Below are positions 12,764 to 25,745 of a stretch of 64,000 bases of DNA, piece by piece. A program made the position numbers and the translations under genes. Position 1 is the stretch's first letter. The number at the start of each line of letters is the position of its first letter. Where the stretch lies: NCBI RefSeq assembly GCF_004337985.1, contig NC_043744.1, forward strand, positions 2,144,408 to 2,208,407, written 5' to 3'. The notes under the pieces are model-generated. The model saw only the letters and a list, made by a program, of their open reading frames with translations. It ran no database searches and was not told where the DNA came from. Source of the stretch: Pyricularia pennisetigena. Lineage: Eukaryota > Ascomycota > Sordariomycetes > Magnaporthales > Pyriculariaceae.

Positions 12764-13195
12764 TTACAACTCCCTAACTACGCTTGCTGCAGTGGTTGCC
12801 GCGTTTGTAATCTCCGAGATGGCCTCTGAACTGATCGTTTGCGAGTTGGCTGCGGCCTTCACCGCCAGTGTTTGGGCGGCGTCCTTTGCCACCCCGACAA
12901 CATCGATGCTGTCGCCGTTGATGTAAAACCACGCGCGGTTCACGATGAAGACAATATGCTGCGGCATGTACAGGATCGTGGCGATAAGGGTGAGGGCGTT
13001 GACGAGGAAGACAATGGACCCTGGGCGTGACACCTACTGTCAGCATTCTTACCGCTGGAGGGGGGTGGGGGGGACAAAAGGGCTCGTACAAAAGATGAAC
13101 CGCTCGGTAGGTGTGAACATGTAAACAGAGAAGGTGACTTCGATCTGGTAGATCTTGAGCTGAGCCCATTTGCCAAAACGGTCGAGAAGTTCCAT
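12764..13195 (-). CDS. Small membrane protein, probable serine palmitoyltransferase small subunit-like
   Basis: Minus-strand exons 13195-13090 and 13020-12764 join in phase 1 to a 120-residue protein. The N-terminus is an amphipathic stretch (MELLDRFGKWAQLKIYQIEV) followed by TFSVYMFTPTERFIFWS and a strongly hydrophobic helix (VFLVNALTLIATILYM). A second semi-hydrophobic stretch (PQHIVFIVNRAWFYI) precedes an Ala-rich, probably helical tail. This layout matches the fungal members of the small-subunit SPT-like family, whose members activate serine palmitoyltransferase, the first step of sphingolipid synthesis in the ER. I recognise the layout from the YQxEVT-xYMxTPxE pattern; the assignment is moderate, since short membrane proteins are easy to misplace. 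It is divergent from the GGQ gene at 13959. Confidence 0.6.
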
Positions 13196-13958
13196 GTTTG
13201 CGGCAACGGAAGAAAAACGCCGAGTCTCTCAGCAGCTCTGAAGATGATAGCGCGCAGAATGTGCCGTATATTCCTGGCAGGTTTTCGCACGTCTGATTCG
13301 GAGGGGCGGCTTAACGCGTGAACTCGGACTTTTCGTCGTTGGACTGAACTGAAGGGGAAATCTGAGCGACACGAAGGGGGGCGTTTAAACGGGAAAAGTT
13401 TCCTGACTTGGATGCGATAGATTGATCTTGGTGGCTTGAACGATGCAAATATAAAAAGCGTGGCAGTAGAGGTTGAGAACAAGCTTTGGCTGGCCGGAGA
13501 ACCTTCTCTCCCGAGTCGTCGTCGTCGTTGTAAGAATAAAAGGGGTCCCTGCCTGGTTGCACCTCAAATTGCGAAAGTCATGCCCGCCAAATTAACGGCC
13601 TCCCGCTTTCCCGTTGCAACCTTCTTGGTGGAACAGGGGTGGAAAAATAAGCGGCGAGCGGGCCTTGGCCAACTTACTTTGAATTGCTGGGCTTCGATTG
13701 GTCGTTCTCAGAAGATTCAGTGGGCCAGCCGTCCCAATCGCCGAGAAGCGGCCCCATATTAAATCACGCCCGTCCGTTGTCCGCCCAGTCGCGACCGCGT
13801 AGCCCGGGACGGACAGGAAGTTGCGAACTTCGGAGGCCGGGCGTTTTTCGAATAACGCAAGTCTTGTCACCACATTATTGCCAACCCAGCCCGACCCCTC
13901 AGCCTCCAGGGGCATTGCTGACCAGCGAGCGCTCAACCCTCTCTTCCAAGGTCATGGA
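13196..13958. other. Divergent promoter region
   Basis: Between the starts of the small membrane protein (-) and the GGQ protein (+). It contains an ACGCGT hexamer at 13314-13319 and a GTCGTCGTCGTTG run. Small ORFs here have no family features. Confidence 0.45.
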
Positions 13959-14652
13959 ATGCGCTGCCTCGACATCATCATGTCAAGACCAACGGGGCAC
14001 TTGATGGGCAACATCTTTGGAAGATGTAGGCAGGTCGCTTCTTTCTTTCGGAGCATTAGAGCTCTGAGCCATCACAGCGGGCAATTGGGAGAACTCCATC
14101 CCATGCCGCAGACTCGAACCTTTACTACGTCATGGCTATCGATGAAACAAATGCCCTTACGGCCCAAGCCACCCCCAGAGACCGAAATTGAAGAGGCTTT
14201 TCTGAAAGGCAGTGGGCCGGGGGGACAGAAGATTGTACGGACTCAGTCACAGTGGGGGACTTGCCTTCCCTTTCCAACCCAAGCTTTATCCCGTCAGCTT
14301 ACTGATGCACTGCTTTGATATACCGTAGAACAAGACAAACTCCGCCGTCCAACTAAAGCATATCCCAACCGGCATCGTCATAAAATGTCAGGAAACCCGT
14401 TCCCGAGATCAAAACAGAAAGATAGCCAGGCAAATCCTGGCCACAAGGCTAGATGATCTGCACAATGGGGACCAGAGTCGGTCCGCCATCGTGGGTGCGC
14501 ACAAGCTGAAGAAGAGGGCCAGTGCTGCGAAAAAGAGCGCACGCAAGTACAGGAAGCTCGAGGCAGAGAAGAACAAAGAGGCCAATGATAATGTAGACGA
14601 TATAGCAGAGGCTTCTATCACGAACCTTGAAAGAGGACGTGGACAAGCCTAA
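13959..14652 (+). CDS. Mitochondrial class I release factor-like protein (GGQ domain)
   Basis: Exons 13959-14234 and 14329-14652 (phase 0) give 199 residues. The protein carries the class I peptide-chain release factor core: [11 protein letters not shown] with the catalytic GGQ, then [19 protein letters not shown], and a long basic, Ala/Lys-rich C-terminal helix. It lacks a codon-recognition domain. This is the architecture of the mitochondrial rescue factors (yeast Rso55, human C12orf65/MTRFR), which hydrolyse peptidyl-tRNA on stalled mitoribosomes or on nascent chains released with tRNA. About 60 residues before the domain are basic and Ser-rich, consistent with a mitochondrial targeting sequence. 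Three in-frame ATGs (13959, 13980, 14004) could start it; 13980 has the better -3 base. The intron lies directly after GGQKI. Confidence 0.85.
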
Positions 14653-15148
14653 GGACTGATTTTATTGCAAATGTAGCAAACTCCAGCAAAGCGATGGCAT
14701 TATAATTCGAACGGCACCTGACGCCTGATCCACTGGTGTCGACCAAGTAAATTTGGCCGCGAAAGTAACGTGAAATCATCAACTTTAAGAAGGGTAACAG
14801 AGCTAAATTGTATCATCAACCTCCCGAACACGTGTTCCGTCTGCCCGGTTTCTCCGCGCGACGACGCCGAACTACTTAAGGACAAATGCCATCGTACTTT
14901 TCCTGCAGTGTAAGAGATGCCTCCCCCAACCCACGAACATCACGACCAAATTTTTTCGAAGACATGGGCCTCTCAAAGTCGCGAGCAGCCCAGCATCTCG
15001 GTCTATCTCGTCGCCGATATTGCTGCGAGTCGGTCCGAAACTTGAGAGAACGGTGGCTACGATTATGCGCTAGGTAGTTTTGGGGGGAAATGTCAACAGC
15101 CGCAGCTTGATAATCGGAATATTCGACAATCTGGGAGTCTACCATACC
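14653..15148. other. Convergent 3' flanks of the GGQ gene and actin
   Basis: About 500 bp between two converging genes. No gene seen; it should hold both 3' UTRs. Confidence 0.55.
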
Positions 15149-16919
<1,771 letters not shown>

Positions 16920-18828
16920 CGTGACGGTTTAAATGTGTATTTTTTTATGAGAAGAAATTACTCTGGAAAGACAAATCAAACAAGAGCGGTCAGTCGAATG
17001 GACGCGCAGTTCCCGGAGCAATGATGCTTCTGAGGATGTAGAGCAGAGATTGTTGTCAGACGACAGATTTGAATGGGAACGTAGTAGATTTTAGAGGGCG
17101 AGGTTGGCCTCTTGTCAATTTGGTTGAGCCGGCTGGTCTGTGTGGATGTGGGCGCCGGGGGGCGGAAGGAGAGGATGTCACATTGGACTGACTGGAGGGT
17201 GTCCGTGCTGGCCGGTTTACGGGGTTCCATTGGTCAGAGGGCTGCCTGCCTGGCCTTGCTAGAAAGCCGAATCGCTCGCCTCTCATTGCCCACCCCCGCC
17301 GTCATGGTTCACTACGTATTATCCTGGTGGAGCTTGATGTTAAGGGATTTTGCTGGTGATAGATACAGTGCCAGTCCAACGAGATTGCACGTTGAACTTC
17401 TAGCACATGCGACGAGCATGTACGTAAGCTCCAGCTTATAAAAGTGCCTCTGACACCTTACCTTGGGCATGGTACCTGCCTATCTCAGGTACCTACATGA
17501 GGTGTCTACCTTGCCTGTGCTGCTGTGCTGTTGTCTTGCACCCAAGCAGATTCACTGCCTTATGGCAGTAGCCTAAAAATCTGAGAAGAACTTGCCTACC
17601 CGTAGCAGCGCTAGAAAAGGAGGGCTGTCAAGCCAGTGCGCCAGTGCGGGGGAAACCCTCCCAAAATTCATGGTCAAAGTTCGCACATGCAAGCCGCCTG
17701 GCGTTAATTTGTGATGTCACTATTGTGCTGCACTTGGCGGATTTCCGCTGCTTGCGCGTATATAGATAATTATAGGAAGGCAGCAGCATTACCTATAGGG
17801 TTGATTTACTGTTTGAGTGCTGTCTCATACCCAAACGTACTTACACCCCTCCTGGTTATAGAATATAGTCGTTCACATGTATCGTCTAATATTGTCCACT
17901 TCTCATGCGTCCTATATCGCCCAGTAGCATTCCCACGATACCGCCGTGCGTGAAGCTTGACTGACTGTACAACCATCCGTGTATCAGGTAGAGGTACGCA
18001 GCGCTTCGTAATCCTGAGCTCATTGCTGAAAGAAGCTGTGCTTCATGGAGTACACCTGCCAGCCTTTGCTGCCTATTCAGACTTGGGTGGGAAGCTATCG
18101 GGCGTTTTACCAAGCGCTTTCGGGGTGTATAAACAACCCGGAAGAGATCTTCCTGCAGTTAGCAATCTCGGCTTACGATGTCATCCTTTAATTAATCAAG
18201 CCAATGCCAGGCAGCGAATCAGCTTTTCATGACCGCGCGGTCTGATTAACCATTGATTAAGCAAGTTAGACATCATGGATATTCGTATGAACCTCACTCA
18301 CCAGGACCACATAAGCTCAGGGAAGAGGTCGTATGTAGGCTCGTAATTTTACGTGCCTCAGCCACATGCGTAGTAAGTCACCATACACGTAACTGCCGCC
18401 TACATGGCCATTCCACAGCTGACAGGGTCAACTCGGGTCTATTGCGCCAGCAATTTCAGTTTTCAGGTGTTCTGTTTCTTGAGCCCACGTTGAAATATAC
18501 TCCAATACGCATTGCTTTTCGGATGAGTAGAAGATGGAGGGGCATGGCGGGGTAATAAAAGCTTTGGTATTGTGCCTTGACCAGCAAGGATTAGAGCAAG
18601 CACAGAGTAAAAGCAACAACAATTTAGAAAAGCATCATAGTTTGCTGAAACGGTTGGGACAGAAATAAGCTATATGGTTTAAAAAGGAATACTTAGTAAA
18701 AAAAGAAACTGGATTAGAGCCGGAATTATGAATTGCAATGATAGACTTGCAGTATCGACGGTACTTGTGAGGGCCGTTTGTACAGAGAGAGGTATGTTCT
18801 CGACTGGCCGCTAAACCGTTACTGGACC
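16920..18828. other. Intergenic region: actin promoter side and unassigned DNA
   Basis: Includes the actin 5' region (about 16920-17450), which is expected to hold promoter and leader. The rest (17450-18828) has short ORFs without family features, AT-rich stretches, and a perfect palindrome GACCGCGCGGTC at 18230-18241. No repeat or transposon ends recognised. Confidence 0.45.
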
Positions 18829-18851
18829 GAAGCTTCTTGAACCTTCTCGAG
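18829..18851 (+). promoter_or_regulatory. Heat-shock element upstream of fes1
   Basis: Alternating inverted pentamers at perfect two-base spacing: GAA at 18829, TTC at 18834, GAA at 18839, TTC at 18844 and GAG at 18849. Four units are perfect and the fifth is one base off. This is a textbook Hsf1 binding site, 246 bp before the fes1 ATG and 68 bp before a TATATAA box at 18919. Confidence 0.82.
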
Positions 18852-18918
18852 TCGCGCAATTTGACATCAGAGCTCCAAGCTGCAGAAAAACGCACGTCGC
18901 GTACCACTTATGCAGTCG

Positions 18919-18925
18919 TATATAA
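18919..18925 (+). promoter_or_regulatory. Probable TATA box of fes1
   Basis: TATATAA about 170 bp before the start codon and downstream of the heat-shock element. The order HSE-TATA-gene suits a stress-inducible promoter. Confidence 0.55.
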
Positions 18926-19096
18926 TTTTTGATTTTTATTTTTTTTGATCATGCCCGCGAACAATGACCATTTACTAGAGGCTTCCAATCAAGCGTCACG
19001 TCGCCCCCCACCATTTCGTTATCCTTTTCAAAACACCCAGCACAAGAACATCAAAATCAAAATAAAATAAAGCACAAAGTTTGATAGAATACCAAG

Positions 19097-19747
19097 ATGG
19101 GCGACAAAAACTTAAACGCCCTCTTAAAATGGAGCATTGAGAACACCAACCCCAATGGCAGTGCGCCGGCTGCAGGAGCAGACCAGCAACAACAGCTACA
19201 GCGCCCTGACCCGGAAGTACTTGCAGCATTATTCGGCGGCCCCTCAGAAGCCGAGCTGATGAAGGCTGCCATGGATGTCATCACCAGCACAGAGCCGGAC
19301 GTCACGCTCGACAACAAGTTGGTAGCCTTTGACAACTTTGAGCAGCTGATCGAGTCGCTCGACAACGCCAACAACCTCTCCAAGCTGTCGCTTTGGACCC
19401 CCCTGCTTGGCATGCTGGACAGCGACCATCCGGACCTGCGGCGCATGGCCGCGTGGTGCATCGGCACTGCCGTTCAGAACAACGAGCCTTGTCAAGAACG
19501 CTTATTAGCCCTAGGCGGACTGCCGAGCCTGGTCAAACTGGCCACCTCCGAAGACCAAAGGGAGGATGTGAGGCGCAAGGCCGTCTATGCCCTGAGCTCG
19601 GCTGGCCGAAACTACCAGCCGGCAATGGACGTGATAGTGGAGGAGGTAGGCAAGCGGGGTGGCAAGTCGGACAAGGTTGACGCAACCAATATGGATGCCG
19701 TAGATGCAGTCATCGATCTGCTCAAGGCTGGCATTCCCAAGGCTTGA
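19097..19747 (+). CDS. fes1: Hsp70 nucleotide exchange factor Fes1
   Basis: A single-exon gene of 216 residues. It opens with the Fes1 N-terminal motif MGDKNLNALLKWSIENT, followed by a Gln/Ala linker. Armadillo-type repeats cover about residues 60-210, for example DNKLVAFDNFEQLIESLDNA, HPDLRRMAAWCIGTAVQNN and DVRRKAVYALSSAGRNYQP. Fes1/HspBP1 proteins bind the ATPase domain of cytosolic Hsp70 (Ssa), speed ADP release and help target misfolded proteins for degradation. The length is as expected for fungal Fes1 (about 200-290). The start has a good context (caagATGggc). A clear heat-shock element and a TATA box lie upstream, fitting induction by Hsf1. Confidence 0.93.
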   Translation: MGDKNLNALLKWSIENTNPNGSAPAAGADQQQQLQRPDPEVLAALFGGPSEAELMKAAMDVITSTEPDVTLDNKLVAFDNFEQLIESLDNANNLSKLSLWTPLLGMLDSDHPDLRRMAAWCIGTAVQNNEPCQERLLALGGLPSLVKLATSEDQREDVRRKAVYALSSAGRNYQPAMDVIVEEVGKRGGKSDKVDATNMDAVDAVIDLLKAGIPKA

Positions 19748-20072
19748 AGAAGGCTGAAAAGGCCATGATTGCAACGAGAGATCTGGATAAATGATATAGG
19801 CATCAGGGACTGGAAATTTTGGTAATGGGCGCAGCATGTTGGGCGGATTGACCGGCGTTTGGCGTATTCTGGGTCATAATTAATACCTTGCTTCGCATAC
19901 AAACAAACAGTTTTATCTCAAAATATGGAAGATTCAAGGAAATTTAAAATGGTGTCTACAGTTTTTTTTTTTTTTTTTGTTTGGGTGGCATTACACAAAA
20001 TGTACAGGATGTAGTATACAGCTGGGTATAATCGGGTTGACCAGACAGCTCGTTGCCAACGCCTCATTGCAC
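19748..20072. other. Convergent 3' flanks of fes1 and uL5m
   Basis: AT-rich, with a T17 run at 19962-19978. Presumed 3' UTRs of the two converging genes; nothing else seen. Confidence 0.6.
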
Positions 20073-21347
20073 TCAGGCGAGGGATCCGTAGAACGGAATG
20101 CCAAGTGATTGAAGAAGCAGCCGAGCGTGCCTTGTTGACCTTGCCGATGTGGTGACGAAAACACGGCAACCAGGAAGCATCTTAGGAGGAAACGTCTGTT
20201 TTGCGTAGTTCCAGTTAGCATGTGGCCTTGCTATACGGATTCAAAAGGATATGCCTTGAGGCACACTTACCGAAATGTTGGACTCGATCTCAGGGAAGAG
20301 AACCATATCCTTTGGCTCAAAACCCCATGCGATGTTGCCCTTGTTATCACCAGTGCTGCCCTTGACTCCAGGCCACTCCTTGATCTGCGGCATAACGATA
20401 TGAATGCACTTGTCGAGCCATTCATATGCCTGGTTACCCTTCAAAGTGACCTTTGCACCGCTGGCCTTACCCTTTTGGAGACCAAAGCCAGCGTTAGCCC
20501 GCTTATACTTGGTCACCTCAGGCACAACGCCCGTGATGGTCTGCAACATGGTACGGGCCGTAAAGAGGTACAACGGGTTGTTGTTAGACTCGGGCACGTG
20601 GCATGCAAGCGTGATCTGAGTGATCTCGGGGACATTGGCGAAGCTAATGTCATGCTCAGCGATACGGTAACGGGCAGAGCCTCGAGGCGGGCGCAGCGGA
20701 CGGTTTTCAAAGTATGGGTTATCGCCTTCCCATTTTCGGAACTGTGATTTGTCGACGGGCTTGGTATATTCTCCGGGAGGGATGTGATTGTAGGTGAGAG
20801 TCAGGTAATCGGACATAATCGTGGACTCGTACGTCTGACGGAGCCGAGGGTTGTTGAAGGGCCCAGGGACGAAGTCTCGTGCGGTAGGGTCCGACTGACG
20901 CGGTACCTGCAGTGGATGCAACGGACCTCGGTCGTACTTAGGAGGGAAGTAGTGGTATCTGCAAAATAGATACAGAATGTCAGATCATCCCCCAGAGTTC
21001 AGATATGAAGGCCTTGGGCTTGAGTTCTTCTTTTATATGAAATAAAGACTGGCTGAGTCTTCTGGGAGGCTAACTAACCTTCCGCCAGGCAATGCGTTTC
21101 TATCCTTCAACCCAACCCACGGCGCCCTCTGCTTGTAGTCCTCGCCAAATTTGGCCTCGCTTTGTGATGAGAGTTGCTCCAAATCATCAAGCTCTGCTTT
21201 TACTGCCGGGGCTGTGGTTTCGACTTGCGCGGCAGCGGCCTGCGAGGACGCGCATCGTCGAAATATGCTCTGGGGTGCTACCGGTCTTGTAAGGGGTCTT
21301 TTGGGAAACTGCCGGATGCACCGGGACACCTCACGCAGCCCGCTCAT
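20073..21347 (-). CDS. Mitochondrial ribosomal protein uL5m (MrpL7 family)
   Basis: Minus-strand exons 21347-21079, 20958-20271 and 20195-20073 join to 359 residues. uL5m belongs to the central protuberance of the mitochondrial large ribosomal subunit. Residues 1-60 are Arg/Ser/Ala-rich without acidic residues until about residue 43 and form a mitochondrial presequence (MSGLREVSRCIRQFPKRP). A fungal-specific segment follows (about 90-165). The L5 N-terminal domain begins near residue 185 (PEITQITLACHVPES) and the L5 C-terminal domain follows (GAKVTLKGNQAYEWLDKCI through IESNISTFPPKMLPG). The last exon encodes the conserved tail RHARLLLQSLGIPF. The small third exon is easily missed, but phase and family agreement are good. 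Divergent from sec8. Confidence 0.9.
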
Positions 21348-21876
21348 TGTGTCTGGGCGAGATGAAATGTCAATGGCACTTCAAGCGTTGCTTGTCTCTT
21401 GCGTCGCGGTCTCACACTTGGAGGTAGCACGGTTTTGTCGGAAAAATTGGACCCTTGTTCATCAATGGAGCTACTTTTCACACGGGCGCCCAGCTCATAG
21501 CTGCCACCCACCCTGCACCAGAAAATGATGAAGAGCACGTGACTCAGAGCTTGCTACCTATCCTTGTCGGCTCTCATGCAACGCAAGATACCGCACATTC
21601 ATACACTGTACTGTCGGGGTTTGGGCTGATATGGGGAGTGCAGGGTTAGGGCGCTCCGAACGACCAGCCTTCCGCGTCTCAGACATCCATAATCCATTCT
21701 CCCCCAATCGAGGACGGTGTCCTTGGTATCGTTTAAGTGAATCGAATTTTTTTGCTGAAGAAAACGCGCTCATGCAAACAGACCATACGGGAAACGCCGA
21801 AACGATTCGAAGTCGCAACTTAGCATGCCGCGGGACCATCCATAAACAATGACCTAACCGACTACCTCAAGATAAC
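21348..21876. promoter_or_regulatory. Divergent promoter region uL5m / sec8
   Basis: 529 bp between the two start codons. No TATA box or known element stands out. Confidence 0.4.
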
Positions 21877-24800
21877 ATGGCGAACAGATATGGCGGCGGT
21901 TCATACCGCAATGGAAATGGGTATGGCAATTTCGGGCGGCCCTCAGACGACCGCGGTGATCGATTAGGTGACAGATACGACCGCATGGATCGCGGAGACC
22001 GCGGCGAAGACTATGACCCGTATGGCGACACATATGGCGGCGACCGTTTTAGTAGTACACCGCCCGCTCAGATGAGCTTACGGAGCGCCGCTCCCCCCTC
22101 CTCCCGCAGCGGCCCCCCTCCACGACAAGCTCCGCAGCGTGTTGCCGAGTCGAATGCCGAACGCCAGATAAACCAGGTGCTTGAGCATATCAAGCAGGAT
22201 TGGCCGGCCATGTGCCAGAACGACTGCGTTCCCGTGCAACTCGCCCTCCAGCTGCTGGATACCAGCTCGGTCGGACGTGCCCATGAATATAGGAACTTCA
22301 GAAACACACACCAGTACCTGCAGGACTCATTAAAAAACATTGTCCATGACTACCATCAAGGTTTCAACAGTTCCATTGGTACCTTTCACAAGATTCAGGG
22401 AAGCATACAGTCATCCCAGAAGAAGGTGCGCAATCTTAAAGAGTCGCTGGCTGCATCCAAGGCCGCCCTTTGTGTTACCAACCCGGAACTTAAGAAGCTC
22501 TACAACACGTCGCAAATGTATGACGGGGTACTGCAGACGCTCAATGAGCTAGAAGAACTCAGGCAGGTGCCTGATCAGCTCGAGGCGCGGATATCTGAGA
22601 AGCGCTTCCTGACCGCGGTCGAGGTGCTACAGACGGCCATGCGGAAGTTGATGAAGCCTGAGCTGGACAACATTGGTGCTCTGGGTGATCTGCGTAGCTA
22701 CTTGGCAAATCAGGAGACGGCGCTTATGGACATTCTTATCGAAGAACTGCACGAGCACTTGTATCTCAAGTCGCCATACTGCCAGGAAAGGTGGCAGTAC
22801 TTGGCCAAGACCCAGGGTCATTCAAGCGAGACTTTTGGTGAGACGAGCACCATGGCGCCATTCCATGCTATTCTGGATGTCATGGACCTTGAGAAAGCCG
22901 TGCAGGAAGACCCAGCTCGAAACCCAGAAGCAGACACATTTTATTATATATCTTTGGTGATCGAGTCCCTAAACAAGCTAGGCCGACTTGAGACTGCCAT
23001 AGACACCCTAAAGCAGCGTCTCCCAGTCGAGCTTTTCGCTATAGTCAACGAGACAGTGAATGAGGTGGACCAGAAGCACCCGAGTTCTTTACGTGGCGGT
23101 TCCTCGAGTTCGAATGGATTACATGTCTATGGCAGCCGCGAAACACAACTCCGGGCAGACGTTATCTACGATCTTTTGTGGACGCTCTATGGAAAGTTTG
23201 AGGCCATTGCAGAGGGTCAGCGTGTTCTACATGAGTACATCAAAGCCCTCATCAGGCGGGAAGGTGCTGGAAATAACAGCGCCCTTCTCGGCAGCTTCAA
23301 AGAGCTGTGGAACTTGTACCAGAACGAGATTCGCTCTTTGCTTCACAGCTATGTCACTACAGACGCCGACGTATACCAATACAACCAACCAAAAGCAGGA
23401 GCGACCACCAACGGCAAAGCTGTCCGACAAGATCTGTTCAAGTTTGCTGAAACAGACGCAAAGTCTGCAGAGATTGTGACTGAATATGAAGAACTGGATG
23501 GAATTATCCGCGCAGCGGTTCCAGGTTTATCGGACAAGACTGGTGACAAGAAATCCTCAGCTGCCGCGGGTGGTCGTGTCCAACAGGAAAAGCGAAACAA
23601 CGGCCAGGGTCCTGACAATGGACGCCAGAATGGCGAAGTTCACAAATCACTGGTTGAGCCGAGCGTTTTTAACATGAGTCTTTTGTTGCCGCCGACATTA
23701 GTATTCCTCCAAAGGTTGAAGGGCATTGTTCCACCTGGTTCAGATCTGGCAACAAGTACCCTTACCTCATTTCTTGACAACTTCCTAGTGAATGTCTTTC
23801 AGCCACAGCTGGACGAGACCCTGGGCAAGCTTAGCGATACCGTCTTTGGGGAGACTGACTCGTTCCAGCAAGACCCAGATTGGAGTCTGGTGGCACGCCG
23901 ACCTGTCTTCAAGGGCACGACGTCTTTCTTTGCAATTGTCACGGCCTTTTGTCGCATGTTAGGAACAATCCCCCATGACCAAGCTCTCAGCACCCTCATT
24001 ATTGCCCAGATGATGCGTTACTACGACCGCTGTCTCCGCTGGTACAGGACATTAGTTGCGAAGACTGAGGAGCAAGGCGGTAGTGAGGTCCAAACACTAC
24101 GAGCATCAGCTACGATGGCCACAGAGCCGAGCGAGATACTCGAAACTGTGAAACAGCTCTGGATGACCGATAGCCCCAGTCCCGAACCGGAGCTGCTGGA
24201 GAAGGAGATAGCACTGCTCATAGAGCATGCGAACGAGAAGAAGTTCGAGCTCAGCGATGTCATCTCAGATAGGGATACAATTTCTTCCGTATGCCTACTC
24301 TACACAAGTATGAAATGGCTTGCTACAAAGGTTTTAGGACTACGCCACATCACAAAGAATGAAGCCGACTCGTCGAGTTCAAATATGCCCAAGGCCAACA
24401 AGCGTTGGTCATTGTTGAATGACCCGAACAAGCCGGCAACCGAGCAAGGTCCTGTGTACCTGCCTATGACGCAGGAGACAGTCCAGTGAGTTGTCCCATG
24501 CAGGAATTCTGGGGACTTTTGAATGGAACTAACCCGCATCCATCCAGATCTTTCGATGGCATTGTATCGTCTTATGAAGAGCTCGCTGCCACGGCCCTCC
24601 TGACGCTTCACATGGAAGTCCGCAGCCGTATTGCGTACTCGTTGCGAATAGCCCTCTCCCCAGAGACTGCGCCATACCTGCTTGACCAGGAAGTATCGGA
24701 GCCAGATCCACAAATCTTATCTCTGAACAGCGAGCTGGTTCAGTACGACGAAACCATCACACGTTACCTTCGGGAGCGCGAGGTGTCGTTCATACGGGGT

Positions 24801-25190
24801 GGCCTTGGGCTTCTGATCAACACATATCTCGTAGTCAACGCCTCTATGGTGTCGCCCATGAACGCCAAGGGCTGTGGGCGTATGAAGCTCAATATTTTGG
24901 TGCTGCAGCAAAACCTCAAAAACATTGAGGAAGGTGTGGATCTTGCTCGTGCTGCTGACTATTTTGGCCTTTTCGAAGCTGGACCGGATTCGATTCTTGA
25001 GAGGGCCAAGAAGGACGCGGCGGATGAGAAGAAGGAGGGGATAAGGTTTACGTACGACGAGCTCAAGGCGCTGATCGAGCTTTGCTTCAGTGAGCAGCTT
25101 GCAAATCCTGAGAGGGGAATTGCAGGTGCTGCCAAGAGGCAGATGTCCGACAAACTGCTCAACCTCAGTGAGATTATGTGGCAAACTTGA
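21877..25190 (+). CDS. sec8: Exocyst complex component Sec8
   Basis: Exons 21877-24485 and 24548-25190 (phase 2) give 1,083 residues, the usual size for fungal Sec8. Sec8 is a core subunit of the octameric exocyst that tethers secretory vesicles to the plasma membrane at growing hyphal tips. The Sec8 N-terminal domain lies at about residues 95-250 (ERQINQVLEHIKQDWPAM, ALQLLDTSSVGRAHEYRNF, FNSSIGTFHKIQGSIQSSQ), with predicted helices throughout the rest. Residues 1-60 are unusual: Gly/Asp/Arg/Tyr-rich low complexity with repeated DRGDR and GDRYDR. A second disordered insertion at about 550-590 is Gly/Lys/Asn-rich. The second exon continues with SFDGIVSSYEELAATALLTL and ends LLNLSEIMWQT. Confidence 0.9.
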
Positions 25191-25745
25191 GGGTTGGAGA
25201 CGGCAGGATCTGAAGAGACGATGCAGGCAGGTTCATGCGTGTCCATGAGAAGGTGCATCAGCCATATACTATGCCCTGCCACTACTGCTGCGCCAATGAA
25301 TACTACGTTCGAATATATAATGATTACCATTCCACGATCCTCGTTCGAAGTAATAGTTCAGGAAGCTGATAAAGCATGGTCTTGGAAGCATAAAGTAGGG
25401 AGTTTCGATGTCAGTTGCATGCGCGAGCCACAGATCAAACATTCGGGGCTCGTTTTGAACCAACTTCGTAAATGTCCTTATACAGGCAATAATCTCCCAA
25501 GATGTAAGACTGCAGTGGTTGAGAGCTTGGTTGAACTGACACTGGTTGTTGGGTGGGTAAGACGAGAAGCTGGAAGGAAACTGACTGACTGACTAACTAG
25601 CAAATATAAGTGGGGATTTTCTTTTTTGGCGGAGCGCAGAATGGACACCGCCAACTGGACATGAATGAAAGATGGCTTGAATCTTCATCTTCACTTTTCG
25701 ATTCATCTGCCAAAATTTTGAATTTTGCTGAGTGCAATCACTGAG
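25191..25745. other. Intergenic region between sec8 and the tRNase Z-like gene
   Basis: About 550 bp separating two genes on the same strand; expected to hold the sec8 3' UTR and the next promoter. A repeated CTGACTGACTGACTAACTAG stretch lies at about 25580-25600. No ORF with family features. Confidence 0.5.

Noticed and set aside
13314..13319. Single ACGCGT before the small membrane protein gene (also at 51529 before cse1)
   Set aside because: Isolated hexamers occur by chance many times in 64 kb; only the close pair before tof1 was kept.
14105..14125. Possible tRNA B-box on the minus strand
   Set aside because: One mismatch from consensus, no matching A-box or cloverleaf, and it lies in the coding exon of the GGQ protein.
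18230..18241. 12-bp palindrome GACCGCGCGGTC
   Set aside because: Perfect but isolated; it is not near a gene start and no second copy was seen, so no function can be claimed.
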